A DNA stretch of 64,000 nucleotides from Streptomyces barringtoniae. GTDB lineage: Bacteria > Actinomycetota > Actinomycetes > Streptomycetales > Streptomycetaceae. The notes below the pieces were generated by a model. That model made no database searches, was not told the origin of the DNA, and saw only the letters and a list, made by a program, of their open reading frames with translations. The number at the start of each line of letters is the position of its first letter. Position 1 is the first letter of the stretch. Shown here piece after piece: positions 8,731 through 17,614 of this stretch. The stretch is from NCBI RefSeq assembly GCF_020819595.1, contig NZ_JAJHNP010000005.1, forward strand, positions 424,614 to 488,613. Direction: 5' to 3'. Both the position numbers and the translations under genes were made by a program.

Positions 8731-9732
8731 ATGGTGCAGATACCGAACACGCCCACGAGTGCCGATGTGGCCCGCCTGGCGGGCGTCTCGCGCGCGACCG
8801 TGTCCTACGTCCTCAACAACACCAGCGCCGTCCGGATCAGCGAACCGACGCGGCGCCGCGTGCGTGAGGCCGCGCGGGAACTGGGGTACGTCCCGCACGC
8901 CGCCGCCCGCAGCCTGCGCGCCGGACACAGCCGTATGGTCCTCATGCCCGCCCCGGCGATCCCCGTGGGCCCGCTCTACAGCAGGTTCCTCAACGAGCTG
9001 CAGTGGGAGCTCGGCCGGCTCGACTACACCGTCGTGCAGTACGGAACCGTCGGCCTCAATGGAGACGAAGCCGCCCGCGCCTGGGCGGAGTTGCGGCCGG
9101 TCGCCGTCCTGGTGCCCGGTGCGGGACTCGGGCCGCAGGGCGTCGGGGTGCTCAAGCGCTCCGGTGCCCGGGCCGTGCTCACCCTCGGCCCCGGACGCGT
9201 CGACGGCGCGCACGCCCTGCTCATGGACCACGACGCCGTCGGTGCGTGCGCGGGCGCCCATCTGTACGCTCGGGGCCGGCGCCGGATCGGTGTGGTGGTG
9301 CCCGAGGAGTCCGGCCTGGAGGCGTACTCCCGGCCCCGGCTCGCCGGTGTGCGCCAGGCTTTGCACGGCACGGACGCCGTCGTCACCGAGCTTCCGCTCG
9401 CGTACACGGAGGAGTCGGCCACGCAACTGGCCGCGCGCGTAGGGGAGTTGGAACTGGATGCGGTGTTCGCCTACAACGACGAGTACGCGATGCTCCTGAT
9501 GCGCGCCCTGCAGGACGCGGGTGTGCGCATCCCCGAGGACGCGGCCGTGATCGGCGCCGACGACCTGATGCTCGGGCGGCTGCTGCGGCCTCGCCTCAGC
9601 ACGGTGCACATCGAACTGCCCTCGGGCCGCGAGCTCGCCGAGCTGGTCGACCGGGCGGTCCGCGACCCCGGCGGCGTGCCGGAGGTGCACAAGGTCCTGG
9701 GCGCCTCGGTGATCCGGCGCGAGTCCACCTGA
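8731..9732 (+). CDS. LacI-family transcriptional regulator
   Basis: The 333-residue protein has the LacI DNA-binding head SADVARLAGVSRATVSYVLNN at its start, a hinge region with AARSLRAGHS, and a periplasmic-binding-like effector domain ending IRREST. I placed the start at the ATG at 8731; the frame is open upstream to 8671, but the extra residues are not family-like. LacI proteins usually bind sugars or nucleosides and repress nearby catabolic genes. The next gene on the same strand is an aldehyde dehydrogenase 164 bases away, so a link is possible but unproven. Confidence 0.88.
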   Translation: MVQIPNTPTSADVARLAGVSRATVSYVLNNTSAVRISEPTRRRVREAARELGYVPHAAARSLRAGHSRMVLMPAPAIPVGPLYSRFLNELQWELGRLDYTVVQYGTVGLNGDEAARAWAELRPVAVLVPGAGLGPQGVGVLKRSGARAVLTLGPGRVDGAHALLMDHDAVGACAGAHLYARGRRRIGVVVPEESGLEAYSRPRLAGVRQALHGTDAVVTELPLAYTEESATQLAARVGELELDAVFAYNDEYAMLLMRALQDAGVRIPEDAAVIGADDLMLGRLLRPRLSTVHIELPSGRELAELVDRAVRDPGGVPEVHKVLGASVIRREST

Positions 9733-9896
9733 CGGCGGACCTCGGTGGCAGCCGGAGCGCGGGCGACGCCGACGGGGACACACCTCCCGGTGGTGACGGG
9801 GTTCCGGAGGGGCGTCATAGCGATGTAGTTTCGCGCTCAACCAAGTAGCGTCGAGGCGGCAGTTCCGTACCGCCCGGCGATCGATCGGAGAGCCGT

Positions 9897-11333
9897 ATGC
9901 CGCTGCTCGACCCGAAGACCTGGCAGGAACGCAGCCTTGCCGGACCCGCCCACACCGTCACCGAGCCCGCCACCGGCGACGCGCTCGGCACCGTCACCCT
10001 CGCCGCCCCCGAGGACGTCGGCCGCGCGGCGCAGGCCGCCCGCGCAGCCCAGACCGACTGGGCCCGCACACCGCACTTCCAGCGGGCCCGGGTGCTGCGC
10101 AGGGCGGGGGACCTGTTCACCGAGCACGCCGACGGGTTGCGCGAGTGGCTCGTGCGCGAGTCCGGATCCGTGCCGGGCAAGGCGGACTTCGAGCTCCATG
10201 TGGCCGCCCAGGAGTGCTACGAGGCCGCCGCCCTGGCCTCCCGGCCGACCGGCCAGGTGCTGCCCAGCGAGGCGCCCCGGCTGTCGTACACCCGCCGGGT
10301 CCCGGTCGGCGTGGTGGGCGTGATCTCCCCGTTCAACGCGCCGCTGATCCTGTCCATCCGCTCCGTCGCGCCGGCCCTGGCGCTCGGCAACGCCGTGGTC
10401 CTCAAGCCGGATCCGCGCACAGCCGTCTGCGGCGGCCTCGCCCTCGCCGCCGTCTTCGCGGCCGCCGGCCTGCCCGAGGACCTGCTGCAGGTGCTGCCCG
10501 GCGCAGCGGAGGCGGGCCGGGCGCTGGTCGAGGACCCGCTCGTCCCCGTCATCTCCTTCACCGGATCCACCGCGGCGGGCCGCGCCGTCGGCGAGGCGGC
10601 CGGCCGCCACCTGAAGCGGGCCCACCTCGAACTCGGCGGGAACTCGGCCCTGATCGTGCTGGCGGACGCCGACCTCGACGCCGTGGTCTCCACGGCCGCC
10701 TGGGGCTCGTTCTTCCACCAGGGGCAGATCTGCATGACGACCGGCCGTCATCTCGTGCACGCCTCGCTCTACGACGAGTACGTCGAACGGCTCGCTGCCA
10801 AGGCCGACTCGCTGACCGTCGGCGATCCCCACCGCGAGCAGGTCCACCTCGGGCCTGTCATCGACGCGGGACAACTCGCCAAGATCGACGGCCTGGTGCG
10901 CACGAGCACGGCCCGCGGCGCGAGACTCGCCGCGGGCGGCAGTCACGAACAGCTCTTCTACCGGCCGACCGTACTGGCCGACGCGGGCGACGACACCCCG
11001 GCCTACGCCGAAGAGGTCTTCGGCCCGGTCGCGCCGGTCCGCTCCTTCGGCACCGCCGACGAGGCGGCCGCGCTCGCCGCGGACAGCCCGTACGGCCTCT
11101 CCCTCGGCATCGTCAGCCGGGACACCGCGCGGGCCCTCGACCTGGCCGAGCGGATCCCCACCGGCATCGTCCACGTCAACGACCAGACCGTGAACGACGA
11201 GGCGGTGGCCCCCTTCGGCGGCGTCGCCGCGTCCGGCACCGGCGCCCGCTTCGGCGGCGAGGCCAACCTGGACGCCTTCACCGCGCTGCGCTGGACGACC
11301 GTACGCGGCGACGTGGCGCCGTACCCCTTCTAG
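9897..11333 (+). CDS. aldehyde dehydrogenase (benzaldehyde/vanillin type)
   Basis: The 478-residue NAD(P)-dependent dehydrogenase has all landmarks of the family: VISPFNAPLILSIRSVAPAL with the cofactor-site residues, FTGSTAAGRAVGEAA, the catalytic glutamate in LELGGNSALIVL near residue 247, and the nucleophilic cysteine in GQICMTTGRH near residue 280. The pattern around these motifs is like vanillin or benzaldehyde dehydrogenases, which oxidise aromatic aldehydes to acids. GGAGAGCCGT precedes the ATG. It converges with the thioredoxin gene. The exact aldehyde is not knowable from this sequence. Confidence 0.9.
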   Translation: MPLLDPKTWQERSLAGPAHTVTEPATGDALGTVTLAAPEDVGRAAQAARAAQTDWARTPHFQRARVLRRAGDLFTEHADGLREWLVRESGSVPGKADFELHVAAQECYEAAALASRPTGQVLPSEAPRLSYTRRVPVGVVGVISPFNAPLILSIRSVAPALALGNAVVLKPDPRTAVCGGLALAAVFAAAGLPEDLLQVLPGAAEAGRALVEDPLVPVISFTGSTAAGRAVGEAAGRHLKRAHLELGGNSALIVLADADLDAVVSTAAWGSFFHQGQICMTTGRHLVHASLYDEYVERLAAKADSLTVGDPHREQVHLGPVIDAGQLAKIDGLVRTSTARGARLAAGGSHEQLFYRPTVLADAGDDTPAYAEEVFGPVAPVRSFGTADEAAALAADSPYGLSLGIVSRDTARALDLAERIPTGIVHVNDQTVNDEAVAPFGGVAASGTGARFGGEANLDAFTALRWTTVRGDVAPYPF

Positions 11334-11357
11334 GGGCGGTCTTACCCGCGCCAGGGG

Positions 11358-11741
11358 CTACTGGGCGGTGCCGCCCTGGGCCTCCTGGGCCGCGATGCTC
11401 TTGCGGACCTCGTCCATGTCCAGCTTCCGGGCCTGCCCGATGAGGTCCGTCAGCGCGGCCTCGGGCAGGGCGCCCGGCTGGGCGAAGACGGCGACCTTGT
11501 CCCGCACGATCATCAGCGTCGGGATCGACTGGATGCCGAAGGCCTGCGCCAGCTCCGGCTGGGCCTCGGTGTCCACCTTGCCGAAGACCAGGTCCGGGTT
11601 GTCCACGGCGGCCTTCTCGTACACGGGTGCGAACTGACGGCACGGCCCGCACCAGGCAGCCCAGAAGTCGATCAGAACGAAGTCGTTGTCGGTGACCGTC
11701 TGGTCGAAGTTGTCCTTGGTCAGCTCCACGGTGCTGCTCAT
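11358..11741 (-). CDS. thioredoxin
   Basis: This 127-residue protein has the full thioredoxin fold, with DFWAAWCGPCRQFAPVYE holding the redox CGPC pair near residues 32-35 and the cis-proline in GIQSIPTLMIV. It reduces protein disulfides in the cytoplasm. The start is the ATG at 11741; the longer frame up to 11837 lacks family similarity. A C-terminal tail of about twenty residues beyond the normal fold ends in AQEAQGGTAQ. It is divergent from a flavin disulfide reductase, which may share its promoter region. Confidence 0.95.
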   Translation of the reverse strand: MSSTVELTKDNFDQTVTDNDFVLIDFWAAWCGPCRQFAPVYEKAAVDNPDLVFGKVDTEAQPELAQAFGIQSIPTLMIVRDKVAVFAQPGALPEAALTDLIGQARKLDMDEVRKSIAAQEAQGGTAQ

Positions 11742-11881
11742 GGCGTGAGTCCCTCTTCCTGGTGTGGGGTGTGCCGACGGCGGAAACACGGCCGTCGGAC
11801 CGCCTATTCCACACGTGCACGTCTGTGTTCCGCGCACGTACCCATGTGGCCGTCGCGCACACCACCCACCAGACTGACCCC

Positions 11882-13321
11882 ATGACGGAAACGACGGAAT
11901 CGGAATCCATCGCGTACGACGTCGTGGTGCTCGGGGCCGGGCCCGTGGGGGAGAACGTCGCCGACCGCACCCGCGCGGCCGGTCTGACCACCGCGGTCGT
12001 GGAGAGCGAGCTGGTCGGCGGCGAGTGCTCGTACTGGGCGTGCATGCCCAGCAAGGCCCTCCTCCGGCCGGTCCTCGCCCAGGCGGACGCCCGCCGGCTG
12101 CCCGGTCTCGCCCAGGCGGTCCAGGGCCCGCTCGACACCCCGGCCGTGCTCGCCCGCCGGGACGAGTACACCTCCCACTGGAAGGACGACGGCCAGGTCG
12201 GCTGGCTCGACGGCATCGGCGCCGACCTGTACCGCGGCCACGGGCGGCTCGCCGGCCCCCGCACGGTCACCGTGACGGCCCCCGACGGCACAGTCACCAC
12301 CCTCACCGCCCGGCACGCCGTCGCAGTCGCCACCGGCACCCGCGCCCAGCTGCCCGACCTGCCCGGCCTCGCCGAGGTGAAACCGTGGACCAGCCGCGAG
12401 GCCACCAGCGCCAAGGCCGCCCCGGCCCGGCTGATCGTCGTCGGCGGCGGTGTCGTTGCCACCGAGATGGCCACCGCCTGGCAGGCCCTCGGCTCCCGGG
12501 TCACCCTGCTGGTGCGCGGCAAGGGGCTGCTGAACCGCATGGAGCCGTTCGCCGGGGAACTGGTCGCCGAGGCGCTCACCGAGGCGGGCGCCGACGTCCG
12601 AACCGGCACCTCGGTGGAGTCCGTCACCCGGAAGGACGGCACGGTCGTGGCCGTCACCGCCGACGGAGACCGCATCGAGGGCGACGAGATCCTCTTCGCC
12701 ACCGGCCGGATCCCGCACACCGACGACATCGGCCTCGACACCGTCGGCCTGGAACCCGGCTCCTGGCTGGACGTCGACGACACCCTCCGCGTCACCGGCA
12801 CCGACTGGCTGTACGCCGTCGGCGACGTCAACCACCGCGCCCTCCTCACCCACCAGGGCAAGTACCAGGCCCGCATCGCGGGCGCCGCGATCGCAGCCCG
12901 CGCGGCCGGCGACTCCGTGGCGGACGAGTCCTGGGGCGCGCACGTGGCCACCGCCGACCACCACGCCGTACCCCAGGTGGTGTTCACCGACCCCGAGGCC
13001 GCAGCGGTCGGGCTCTCCCTCGCCGAGGCCGAACAGGCCGGCCACCGCGTCCGCGCCGTCGACGTGGAGTTCTCCGCCGTCGCGGGCGCGGGCCTGTACG
13101 GCGACGGCTACAAGGGCCGCGCCCGCATGGTGGTCGACCTGGAGGACGAGATCCTGCGCGGCGTCACCTTCGTCGGCCCCGGCGTCGGCGAGCTCATCCA
13201 CTCGGCGACCGTCGCCGTCGCGGGCCGGGTCCCGGTCAGCCGCCTGTGGCACGCCGTCCCGTCGTACCCCACGCTGAGCGAGGTGTGGCTGCGACTGCTG
13301 GAGGCCTTCCGGGACAACTGA
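11882..13321 (+). CDS. FAD-dependent pyridine nucleotide-disulfide oxidoreductase
   Basis: The 479-residue protein belongs to the dihydrolipoamide dehydrogenase/mycothione reductase family. It has the FAD motif VVLGAGPVGENVADR, the redox-active CX4C pair in GGECSYWACMPSKAL near residue 50, the NAD(P)-binding motif IVVGGGVVATEMATAW, the second FAD motif LYAVGDVNHRALLTHQG, and the C-terminal HAVPSYPTLSE with the active-site histidine. I started it at the ATG at 11882; earlier in-frame codons are not family-like. No dehydrogenase-complex genes are near, so it may reduce a low-molecular-weight disulfide or quinone. Divergent from thioredoxin. Confidence 0.9.
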   Translation: MTETTESESIAYDVVVLGAGPVGENVADRTRAAGLTTAVVESELVGGECSYWACMPSKALLRPVLAQADARRLPGLAQAVQGPLDTPAVLARRDEYTSHWKDDGQVGWLDGIGADLYRGHGRLAGPRTVTVTAPDGTVTTLTARHAVAVATGTRAQLPDLPGLAEVKPWTSREATSAKAAPARLIVVGGGVVATEMATAWQALGSRVTLLVRGKGLLNRMEPFAGELVAEALTEAGADVRTGTSVESVTRKDGTVVAVTADGDRIEGDEILFATGRIPHTDDIGLDTVGLEPGSWLDVDDTLRVTGTDWLYAVGDVNHRALLTHQGKYQARIAGAAIAARAAGDSVADESWGAHVATADHHAVPQVVFTDPEAAAVGLSLAEAEQAGHRVRAVDVEFSAVAGAGLYGDGYKGRARMVVDLEDEILRGVTFVGPGVGELIHSATVAVAGRVPVSRLWHAVPSYPTLSEVWLRLLEAFRDN

Positions 13322-13338
13322 CCAGCCGTCAAGGGGAG

Positions 13339-13983
13339 TTACGGCAGTTCAAAGCCGAGCGCCTCGGCCGCCGCCTCGGGTGTCGGCCGGTTCCACAGCG
13401 CGGCGACCGCCTCGTTCGTGGACAGCGAGCGTGGTTCGGCGCGGTCCAGGTAGAGGGTGCCGTCCAGGTGGTCCGTCTCGTGCTGGACGATCCGGGCGGG
13501 CCACCCGGTGAACACCTCGTCCAGCGCGCGCCCGTGCTCGTCCTCGGCGCGCAGCCGTACCTCGGCGTGCCGGGCCACCACCGCCTGCCAGCCCGGCACG
13601 CTCAGGCAGCCCTCGAAGAAGGCGGCACGAGCGGTGCCCAGCGGCTCGTAGACCGGGTTGACCAGGACACGGAACGGCTGCGGCACCCGGCCCCGGGCCA
13701 CCGCGACCTCCTCGGGCACCGGCGCCGGATCCTCGATGACCGCGATCCTGAGCGGCACTCCGACCTGCGGCGCGGCGAGGCCCACGCCGGGCGCGGCGTG
13801 CATGGTGGCGCGCAGGGCCTCGATGAAACGGGCCAGCAGGGCGGGGCCGAGCTGACCGTCGTACGGCTCGGTCCCGCGCCGCAGCACCGGCTGCCCGGCC
13901 GCGACGATGGGCAAGGGGCCGCCGGCGGCGAGGAGTTCCTCGACCCGCTCGGCCAGCGGCGCGTGATCATGGAAAGGGGCCAT
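13339..13983 (-). CDS. def: peptide deformylase
   Basis: All three deformylase motifs are present in this 214-residue protein: GVGLAAPQVG, EGCLSVPG with the metal-binding cysteine, and QHETDHLDG with the HExxH metal site. It removes the formyl group from the N-terminal methionine of new proteins, using Fe(II) or a similar metal. I used the ATG at 13983, since residues upstream are not conserved. Streptomyces usually carries several def paralogues. It converges with the flavin disulfide reductase, with 17 bases between stops. Confidence 0.95.
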   Translation of the reverse strand: MAPFHDHAPLAERVEELLAAGGPLPIVAAGQPVLRRGTEPYDGQLGPALLARFIEALRATMHAAPGVGLAAPQVGVPLRIAVIEDPAPVPEEVAVARGRVPQPFRVLVNPVYEPLGTARAAFFEGCLSVPGWQAVVARHAEVRLRAEDEHGRALDEVFTGWPARIVQHETDHLDGTLYLDRAEPRSLSTNEAVAALWNRPTPEAAAEALGFELP

Positions 13984-14442
13984 CGCGCCAGCATGCCACG
14001 CCACCTGGCCGCCCACGGACACACCGGGTCGGGACGCCGCGAAGCGGCCCGGTCCGGCGCGCCGGCTGCGGCTTTGGCGTCCGGTGCGAGCCGGAGGGCC
14101 GGCTTCTGGGCGCGCTGCGCGAGGGGACGGGCAGGTGGCCGCGGGCCCGGGAGCAGCAGTGCCTCGGGGACGACCTCGCCCGCACCGTCGTCGTCACCGT
14201 CCCGACCAGGCGGCCGGCCGAGGACGTCGTCTCCCCCCGGTCCGCCGCGGTTCACGGACACGGGGGAGGGCCGTACGGAAGACTGACGGCCCATGGCGGT
14301 CTTCGTCTTCCTGCCGCTGGTGCTGTCGCTGTCCGCCCGGCAACCGCCGCCGGGCGGCTGGTCCGGCCCCCGGACAGGGGGTGCCGTACCGCGCGACGAG
14401 GTTGCGCGCACCACGGCCCCCACTGCGACCCGGAGGACACGG
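13984..14442. other. intergenic region upstream of the GNAT gene
   Basis: About 460 bases between the deformylase start and the acetyltransferase. Open frames exist but none has protein-like composition, and the frame continuing upstream from the acetyltransferase lacks conserved residues. I see no clear regulatory repeat. Confidence 0.55.
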
Positions 14443-15018
14443 ATGGCGTTCTCGGTACGGTCCCTGACCCCGGACACCTGGCCCGACTTCGCACGGCTGG
14501 TGGCCGAGCACGACGGGGTCTGGGGCGGCTGCTGGTGCATGGCGTTCCACGAGGAGGGCGTCGGCCGCACCAGGACGCCCGAGCAGAACCGGGCGGAGAA
14601 GGCGGCCAGGGTCCGCGAGGGCAGGGCACACGCGGCCCTGGTGTACGACGGCCCCGACTGCGTCGGCTGGTGCCAGTTCGGGCCGCCCGCCGAGCTGCCC
14701 AGGATCAAACACCGCCGCGCCTACGAGACGGCCGCCCCGTCCCCGCCCGACTGGCGGATCACCTGCTTCTTCGTGCACCGTGCCAGACGCCGCACGGGTG
14801 TGGCCTCGGCCGCGCTCGACGGCGCCCTGCGCGAGATCGCCCGGCTCGGCGGCGGCACGGTGGAGAGCTTCCCGCAGGACACCGAGGGCACCCGGGTGTC
14901 CGCGTCCTTCCTGCACAACGGCACGGTCGCCCTGTTCGAGAGCCGGGGCTTCACCCGTGCCCGGCGGCTGGGCAAGAACCACTGGGTGGTCACCCACACG
15001 GTACGGCCGTCCGCCTGA
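14443..15018 (+). CDS. GNAT-family N-acetyltransferase
   Basis: The 191-residue protein begins MAFSVRSLTPDTWPDF behind CGGAGGAC. It has the GNAT core with ITCFFVHRARRRTGVASAALDGAL, where the R-R-x-G-V-A turn is the acetyl-CoA pyrophosphate loop, and an ESRGFTRARRLGKNHWVV tail typical of the last strands. An N-terminal GGCWCMAFH segment matches a subgroup found widely in actinomycetes. The acceptor is unknown. A strong hairpin follows the stop. Confidence 0.85.
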   Translation: MAFSVRSLTPDTWPDFARLVAEHDGVWGGCWCMAFHEEGVGRTRTPEQNRAEKAARVREGRAHAALVYDGPDCVGWCQFGPPAELPRIKHRRAYETAAPSPPDWRITCFFVHRARRRTGVASAALDGALREIARLGGGTVESFPQDTEGTRVSASFLHNGTVALFESRGFTRARRLGKNHWVVTHTVRPSA

Positions 15019-15027
15019 GACATGCCG

Positions 15028-15061
15028 AGGGCCCGGCCCCCTGACGGGAACCGGGCCCTCG
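15028..15061. terminator. hairpin terminator
   Basis: The ten-base stem GAGGGCCCGG pairs with CCGGGCCCTC around a 14-base loop, directly after the acetyltransferase stop and before a convergent gene. Confidence 0.75.
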
Positions 15062-15096
15062 CCCCGAGGCTGACCACTGCGGCCCACCGCCGCGGC

Positions 15097-15456
15097 TCAC
15101 TCCCGCGGGAGGTCGCCCGCGAGCGCCGAGGCGATCCGCAGATGCCGCTCCGCCTCCTCGTGCCGGGCCTGCCGCTGGAGCGTACGGCCCAGCATCAGCC
15201 GGGCGTAGTGCTCCACCGGGTCACGCTGGACGATGATCCGCAACTCCGCTTCCGCGCGGCTCAGTTGGGCCGAGTGGTAGTAGGCGCGAGCCAGCAGCAG
15301 CCGGGGTCCGGTCTGCTCCGGCACCTCCTCGACCAGCCCGGTCAGCACCCGCGCCGCGCCCGCGTAGTCCTTGGCGTCGAAGAACTGCCGCGCGCGCTCC
15401 CAGCGCTCGGCCGGTGTGCCGTGGTCGTAGTACGTGGTCTCCACTTGCGTCTCCAC
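15097..15456 (-). CDS. tetratricopeptide-repeat protein
   Basis: This 119-residue all-helical protein contains about three TPR-like units, with ERARQFFDAKDYAGAARVL, LLLARAYYHSAQLSRAEAEL and ARLMLGRTLQRQARHEEAER showing the small-residue spacing of the 34-residue repeat. Such proteins act as protein-protein adaptors. It starts with GTG at 15456 behind GGAGG. It lies 50 bases downstream of the MarR-like pair on the same strand and may be the third gene of that unit. The partner is unknown. Confidence 0.8.
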   Translation of the reverse strand: METQVETTYYDHGTPAERWERARQFFDAKDYAGAARVLTGLVEEVPEQTGPRLLLARAYYHSAQLSRAEAELRIIVQRDPVEHYARLMLGRTLQRQARHEEAERHLRIASALAGDLPRE

Positions 15457-15506
15457 TCGTGACCTCCTTCGACGGCCACAACGGAACGCATTTGTTCAAT
15501 ATTCCA

Positions 15507-15962
15507 CTAACTCTGTCGGGTCTCCAGGGCGGCCAGCTCCGTGTCGGCGCGTTCCTTGATCAGGGTCAGCACGCGGCCGGTCACGGCGCGGTCCTCCTCG
15601 GAGATGCCGGCGTAGATCCGCGCTGTCACCGGTGCCGTGTCGGCCGAGGCCTTGGCGTACAACTCCCGGCCCGCGTCGGTGATGTCGACACGGGACCCCT
15701 CCGCCGCGACGAGCAGCCCGGCGGCGATCAGCTCGTCGATCGTCCCGTGAGCGTCCGCCGCGTGGACCTTCAACGCGCCGGTGACGCCGTCGACCAGCGT
15801 GGCGCGCTCGACCGGCGCATCCGCCACGGCGACGAGGCGCAGGGTGACGTTCTGCTGGAACGTGGTGCCGTGGCGGGCCAGTACGCGCTCCAGGACGGCG
15901 CGCGCGGCGTAGTGGGCGAGGGCGATGGTCCGAGGGTCGACAAGGGGTGCGGTGGTGGTCAT
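15507..15962 (-). CDS. MarR-like winged-helix protein
   Basis: The 151-residue protein has the size and helix pattern of a MarR dimer, with a central winged helix (residues about 50-110) ending in LVAAEGSRVDITDAGRELY. The recognition helix is weakly conserved. Its ATG overlaps the stop of the preceding MarR gene by four bases (ATGA), so the two are translationally coupled. It may form a heterodimer with its neighbour or act as an accessory regulator; the sequence cannot decide. Confidence 0.75.
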   Translation of the reverse strand: MTTTAPLVDPRTIALAHYAARAVLERVLARHGTTFQQNVTLRLVAVADAPVERATLVDGVTGALKVHAADAHGTIDELIAAGLLVAAEGSRVDITDAGRELYAKASADTAPVTARIYAGISEEDRAVTGRVLTLIKERADTELAALETRQS

Positions 15963-16447
15963 GACTGCTCCGTCTCGTGATCGGTGGTGCCGAACGGGTC
16001 AAGCGGTGCGTCGAGCAGGACCGTCAGCTCCCGGGTGAACTCGCGTGTGCGCGCACTGCCGAGACCGCCGAGCGGCGCCAGCAGCTGCCGCAGCAGCCCC
16101 TGCACCACATCGATCGCCTTCCGGGTGACCTCGCGGCCCTGCTCGGTGAGTTCGAGCTGTACGGCGCGCGGGTCGGCGGGGTCCCGGGTGCGCTCGACCA
16201 GGCCGGCCGACTCCAGGCCGCGGGCGAGCTTGGAGACGTAGAGCGCCTCCAGGCCGGTGTGATCGGCGAGGCGTCGCTGGCTGGGCCGCAGACCTGAGCG
16301 GTGCATGCCGTACAGCGACGCGACCAGTGCGTACTGGGCGTGGGTCAGCCCCAGCGGGGCCACGGCGCGGTCCACCGCGACCCGCCACTTCATGGACAGC
16401 CGCCACACCAGGAAACCGGGTGTGGCTCCTTCGGGAGCCTCACTCAT
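15959..16447 (-). CDS. MarR-family transcriptional regulator
   Basis: The 162-residue protein is a typical MarR: GLTHAQYALVASLYGM for the dimer helices, RRLADHTGLEALYVSKLARGLE as helix-turn-helix, and RTRDPADPRAVQLELTEQGREV as the wing with the DPxDxR signature. It likely represses its own two- or three-gene operon; a 13-base direct repeat with dyad features lies 10 bases upstream of the ATG. The ligand is unknown. Confidence 0.9.
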   Translation of the reverse strand: MSEAPEGATPGFLVWRLSMKWRVAVDRAVAPLGLTHAQYALVASLYGMHRSGLRPSQRRLADHTGLEALYVSKLARGLESAGLVERTRDPADPRAVQLELTEQGREVTRKAIDVVQGLLRQLLAPLGGLGSARTREFTRELTVLLDAPLDPFGTTDHETEQS

Positions 16448-16457
16448 GGCAGATACA

Positions 16458-16485
16458 GTACATGGCTACTATGTACATGGCTACT
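16458..16485. promoter_or_regulatory. MarR operator: tandem GTACATGGCTACT
   Basis: The 13-base unit GTACATGGCTACT occurs at 16458-16470 and 16473-16485, a 15-base period, and the outer ends (CAGTA and TACTG) are complementary. The site is immediately upstream of the MarR start and much less GC-rich than its surroundings. Confidence 0.75.
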
Positions 16486-16560
16486 GTTTTTCGGGGCGAG
16501 CGATGCGGCCGGCTGGGAGCCGCGGTCCGCCACCGTGGTTCGCGCCGCGACACCGACGCG

Positions 16561-17385
16561 TCACCCCTGGGTGGCCACCTGTGTGGTCAGGAAGTCCAGC
16601 ACGGCGGAGTTGAAGCGCTCGGGCTGCTCGGCGCCGGGCAGATGCCCGGCCTTCTCGATGACGACCATGGTTGCGTGGGGGACGAGACGGTGGATCGCCT
16701 CGGCGTCCGCGACGGGCGTGTAGACGTCGTCCGCGCCGACGACGATCAGGACCGGCTCCCGTACGGCGGCCAACGTGTCCCGGTAGTCCGGTCGTTCAGC
16801 CCGTCCCCTCAGTGCCGCCGCCGCGCCGTGGGGGTCGGTGGCGCGCATCATGCCCAGGACGTGCTCCGCGACGTCCGGCATCGCGGTGACGTTGTACGGG
16901 GCGAGCATCTTGTCGATCACCTCACCTGCGTAGCCGTCCATCCCCTCGGCGAGGAGCCTGTCGGCCAGCCGGTTGCGGAACGCCTTGCCCTCGTCGGTTT
17001 CGGCCGGGGCGGAGGTGTCGGACAGCACGAGGGCGTGCACCCGCTGCGGGTGGCGGCGCCGGAACTCCATGGTGATCTGACCGCCCATGGACACACCGCC
17101 GACCACCGCCCGCCCGATGTCCAGGTGGTCGAGGAGCGCGGCGAGATCGTCGGCGAAGTCGGAGAGGAAGACCTTGCCCGGGGTGACGCTGCTGCGGCCG
17201 TACCCGCGCAGATCGGGGGTGATGACCCGGTACCCGGCTTCGGCCAGTGCCTTGGCCTGGGGCGCCCACAGGGTGCGGTTGAAGGGGTGTCCGTGGATCA
17301 GCAGGACCGGCAGCCCGGCCGAGGGCCCGAGGTCGTCGTAGTGGAGGGTGGCGCCGCGCAGGGCTACGGCGTTCATGTCGGACAC
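16561..17385 (-). CDS. alpha/beta hydrolase
   Basis: The 274-residue protein has the oxyanion motif LLIHGHPFNRTLW, the nucleophile elbow GGVSMGGQI (serine near residue 102), an acid in VVGADDVYTP and the histidine in EKAGHLPGAEQPERF. It resembles haloperoxidase/esterase-like hydrolases; the ester or other substrate is not known. I prefer the GTG at 17385 over the ATG at 17376 because GGAG lies five bases before the GTG. A MerR-type promoter lies about 85 bases upstream. Confidence 0.88.
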   Translation of the reverse strand: MSDMNAVALRGATLHYDDLGPSAGLPVLLIHGHPFNRTLWAPQAKALAEAGYRVITPDLRGYGRSSVTPGKVFLSDFADDLAALLDHLDIGRAVVGGVSMGGQITMEFRRRHPQRVHALVLSDTSAPAETDEGKAFRNRLADRLLAEGMDGYAGEVIDKMLAPYNVTAMPDVAEHVLGMMRATDPHGAAAALRGRAERPDYRDTLAAVREPVLIVVGADDVYTPVADAEAIHRLVPHATMVVIEKAGHLPGAEQPERFNSAVLDFLTTQVATQG

Positions 17386-17467
17386 ACTTACTCCAGGATC
17401 GGCAGCTCGGCAGGCGTGTTGCTGATGGTCGGGCCCGCCGTCCCCCGCCCCCCGGCAGCCCGTGGCA

Positions 17468-17498
17468 GCGTAAACCCTGCCCCTGGGGGCAAGGTCAA
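17468..17498 (-). promoter_or_regulatory. MerR-family promoter/operator
   Basis: On the minus strand a -35 TTGACC (17493-17498) and a -10 TACGCT (17468-17473) are separated by 19 bases, the unusual long spacer of MerR-activated promoters. The spacer region 17474-17495 is an inverted repeat with arms ACCTTGCCCC and GGGGCAGGGT, one mismatch. It drives the alpha/beta hydrolase. Confidence 0.78.
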
Positions 17499-17614
17499 GA
17501 GCGGAGCACGGCCGCCCGATCCGTCGTAGGCCCTGGCCGGTGCCGCTGCTCATCGCCCGGATGCTGACCACCTCCCCCCTGTCCCGGCCAACCGGTTCGG
17601 AAGCGCCTGCCCCC

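Noticed and set aside
12025..14286. 753-residue open frame on the plus strand
   Set aside because: It is an Arg/Pro-rich shadow across the disulfide reductase and deformylase genes, both of which have complete motifs in other frames.
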